Below, piece by piece: positions 4,947 to 6,584 of a DNA stretch of 6,584 nucleotides (position 1 is its first letter; each line of letters starts with the position of its first letter). The notes beneath the pieces are model-generated. The model did no database searches, was not told the DNA's origin, and worked only from the letters and a program-made list of their open reading frames with translations. The translations under genes and the position numbers were made by a program. The DNA is from Bacteroidota bacterium (GTDB taxonomy: Bacteria > Bacteroidota > Bacteroidia > Chitinophagales > Chitinophagaceae), in contig JAJXYG010000354.1 of NCBI GenBank assembly GCA_021780705.1, positions 1-6,584 on the forward strand, read 5' to 3'.

Positions 4947-6275
4947 ATGAAGACCAAGGGGAAAAAGGATAAGGTAAATATCATTACACTGGGATGCAGT
5001 AAAAACCTGGTGGATAGTGAAGTGCTCAGCGGGCAACTGGCTGCAGCCAAGGTCGCCGTGAGCCATGAAAGCCCCAAATCCGATCATAATATTGTAGTCA
5101 TCAATACTTGCGGGTTTATTGACAAGGCCAAGCAAGAAAGTATTGATACCATACTGGAACAGGTGGAATTAAAAAAGCAGGGCCGGCTGGAAAAAGTGTA
5201 TGTTACGGGTTGCCTGAGTGAACGCTACCGCCAGGACCTGGAAATTGAAATCCCGGAAGTGGACGCCTATTTCGGGACGATGGAATTGCCTGCCCTCTTA
5301 CGAAAATTTGAAGTGGATTATAAGGAAAGTCTGGTGGGGGAGCGGATGCTGAGCACTCCCGGACATTATGCCTACCTGAAGATCAGCGAAGGATGCAACC
5401 GCACCTGTGCCTTCTGCGCCATTCCCCTGATGAGAGGGAAACATGTGAGCAGGACCCTGGAATCCCTGGTGGAAGAAGCCCGGGGGCTGGTAGCCAGGGG
5501 AGTCAGGGAAATCATGCTCATTGCACAGGAACTTACCTATTACGGACTCGACATCTATAAAGAAAGGGCGCTGCCCCGGCTGCTCAATGCGCTTGCAGAT
5601 ATTGAGGGGCTGGAGTGGATCCGGCTTCATTATGCCTATCCCACCCGTTTCCCGATGGAAATTATTGAGGTCATGAAGGAAAGACCTAATATCTGCAATT
5701 ACCTGGATATTCCTCTCCAGCATGCCAGCGACGGGATGTTGGCTGCCATGAAACGGCAAATTACCCGTGGTGAAATGGAGGAACTGATTGTTCAGATCAA
5801 GGACCGGATACCCGGAATATGCCTCAGAACTACCTTTATTGTGGGATTCCCGGGAGAAACGCTCCAGGATATAGAGGAGTTGAAGGATTTTATGACCCGG
5901 ATGGAATTTGACAGGGTAGGGGTATTTACCTATTCCCACGAAGAAAGTACCCAGGCCCACGAGTTGAAAGATTCCATATCGGAAAAAGAAAAACAGCGCA
6001 GGGCTGAGGAGATTATGGAATTGCAGCAGGAGATTTCCCTGAAAAAAAATGAAGAAAAAATCGGTTCGGTACTGAAGGTGCTTATTGACCGAAAAGAAGC
6101 CGGTAAATATGTAGGACGGACCGAATTTGACAGTGTGGAAGTGGACAACGAAGTCATTGTCACTTCTGCTACCTCACTAAAAGCCGGAGATTTCGTGGAG
6201 GTCAAAATTACCGGAGCCTTCGACTATGATCTAAAGGGAGAAGCCATTTCCCCTTCCAGGACTCGCCAAGTATAA
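4947..6275 (+). CDS. rimO: Ribosomal protein uS12 methylthiotransferase RimO
   Basis: The 442-residue product has the three expected domains. The N-terminal MTTase domain (about 10-120) holds the auxiliary 4Fe-4S ligands C17 (TLGCSKNLVDSE), C55 (NTCGF) and C89 (TGCLSERY). The radical-SAM domain (about 140-365) has the CxxxCxxC cluster motif C150/C154/C157 in EGCNRTCAFCAIP. The C-terminal TRAM domain spans about 373-436. GCSKNLVDSE and KISEGCNRTCAFCAIPLMRGKHVSR distinguish RimO from its tRNA-modifying relative MiaB. The enzyme uses two S-adenosylmethionine-dependent steps to add a methylthio group to the beta carbon of the conserved Asp of ribosomal protein uS12. The start at 4947 gives a short lysine-rich lead-in (MKTKGKKDKV) as in other Bacteroidota RimO proteins I recall; the leader has no Shine-Dalgarno. 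It is flanked by ftsY 45 bases upstream and an oxidoreductase gene 8 bases downstream, suggesting one transcript. Confidence 0.97.
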   Translation: MKTKGKKDKVNIITLGCSKNLVDSEVLSGQLAAAKVAVSHESPKSDHNIVVINTCGFIDKAKQESIDTILEQVELKKQGRLEKVYVTGCLSERYRQDLEIEIPEVDAYFGTMELPALLRKFEVDYKESLVGERMLSTPGHYAYLKISEGCNRTCAFCAIPLMRGKHVSRTLESLVEEARGLVARGVREIMLIAQELTYYGLDIYKERALPRLLNALADIEGLEWIRLHYAYPTRFPMEIIEVMKERPNICNYLDIPLQHASDGMLAAMKRQITRGEMEELIVQIKDRIPGICLRTTFIVGFPGETLQDIEELKDFMTRMEFDRVGVFTYSHEESTQAHELKDSISEKEKQRRAEEIMELQQEISLKKNEEKIGSVLKVLIDRKEAGKYVGRTEFDSVEVDNEVIVTSATSLKAGDFVEVKITGAFDYDLKGEAISPSRTRQV

Positions 6276-6283
6276 ATCCACAT

Positions 6284-6584
6284 ATGAGTCACAGTAACCC
6301 GGATACGATACGGGTCGATGCAGCGGAAATGCAGCAGCGTTTTGCTGAGGTGCTGGTACGCCACGGCTTACGGGAGGATACTGCCCAGAGCTGCGCTGAA
6401 ATCTTCACCCAAAGTGGCCTGGACGGGATTTATACCCATGGGGTAAACCGGTTTCCCCGCTTTATACGCTATCTCAAAGAGGGAGTCATCCAACCGCTGG
6501 GCGTACCCACCCTGGAGCAATCCATGGGTGCCTGGGAACAGTGGAATGGCCACAGGGGCCCCGGCATCACCAATGCACTTTGCT
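6284..6584 (+). CDS. Ldh2/YiaK-type NAD(P)H-dependent oxidoreductase (partial, C-terminus outside window)
   Basis: One hundred residues are visible before the window ends. They show the N-terminal helical domain of the malate/L-lactate/ureidoglycolate dehydrogenase (Ldh2) family: EVLVRHGLREDTAQSCAEIF (22-41), the hallmark GIYTHGVNRFPRF (48-60) with the probable catalytic His52, and GAWEQWNGHRGPG (82-94). The HGVNRFPRF and G-EQW segments closely resemble E. coli YiaK, the 2,3-diketo-L-gulonate reductase, more than lactate or malate members, where the motif is usually SHG-xR--xY. The likely reaction is NAD(P)H-linked reduction of a 2-oxo acid, perhaps 2,3-diketo-L-gulonate, but substrate assignment needs the missing part, including the nucleotide-binding region. 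The ATG lies only 8 bases after the rimO stop with no Shine-Dalgarno, so it appears to be read on the rimO transcript although no functional tie to ribosome modification is obvious. Confidence 0.85.
   Translation, partial: MSHSNPDTIRVDAAEMQQRFAEVLVRHGLREDTAQSCAEIFTQSGLDGIYTHGVNRFPRFIRYLKEGVIQPLGVPTLEQSMGAWEQWNGHRGPGITNALC

Noticed and set aside
5298..5960. 220-codon minus-strand open frame inside rimO
   Set aside because: It lies wholly antisense to the radical-SAM domain of RimO, and its His/Pro/Gln-rich translation looks like a mirror-frame artefact.

Overview
The window looks like a chromosomal segment of a Bacteroidota (Bacteroidetes) bacterium; I cannot resolve the class. Several features point there: the gene order rpmB - rpmG - DUF4295 small protein - ftsY - rimO; a DUF2723 membrane protein typical of the phylum; promoter-like elements of the form TAnnTTTG; and leaders that are A/T-rich and lack a Shine-Dalgarno sequence in front of almost every gene. 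I saw no tRNA, rRNA, CRISPR array, insertion sequence or phage gene, and no non-coding stretch exceeds 300 bases.

Layout. Positions 1-1130 (minus strand) hold the N-terminal 376 residues of a large multi-pass DUF2723 protein, probably a GT-C-type glycosyltransferase; its end lies outside the window. A 230-base divergent spacer (1131-1360) carries a likely promoter for that gene and a short 10-base-period direct repeat. Next is an EamA/DMT-family transporter (1361-2254, plus), whose 3' end overlaps by 15 bases the convergent gene of a YhfA-like OsmC protein (2240-2674, minus). Upstream of osmC on the same strand is a small thioredoxin (2704-3000, minus). The two probably form a thiol-redox unit.

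A divergent promoter region (3001-3155) then starts the plus-strand translation cluster: rpmB (bL28), rpmG (bL33, a form without the zinc cysteines) and a 56-residue DUF4295 protein, probably the Bacteroidota-specific ribosomal protein bL38. The cluster ends in a good intrinsic terminator at about 3861-3902. A possible -7 element for the next gene lies inside that terminator's T-run. ftsY (SRP receptor, 325 aa) and rimO (S12 methylthiotransferase, 442 aa) follow, 45 bases apart. Eight bases after rimO begins a partial Ldh2/YiaK-type NAD(P)H-dependent oxidoreductase that runs off the right edge.

Functionally, the right half is a housekeeping module for ribosome assembly (bL28, bL33, bL38), ribosome maturation (RimO) and co-translational membrane targeting (FtsY). 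The left half holds envelope, transport and thiol-redox genes. I found no convincing undescribed system. The points most worth a second look are the easily missed bL38 gene, the terminator/promoter overlap before ftsY, and the metabolic dehydrogenase tightly coupled to rimO.
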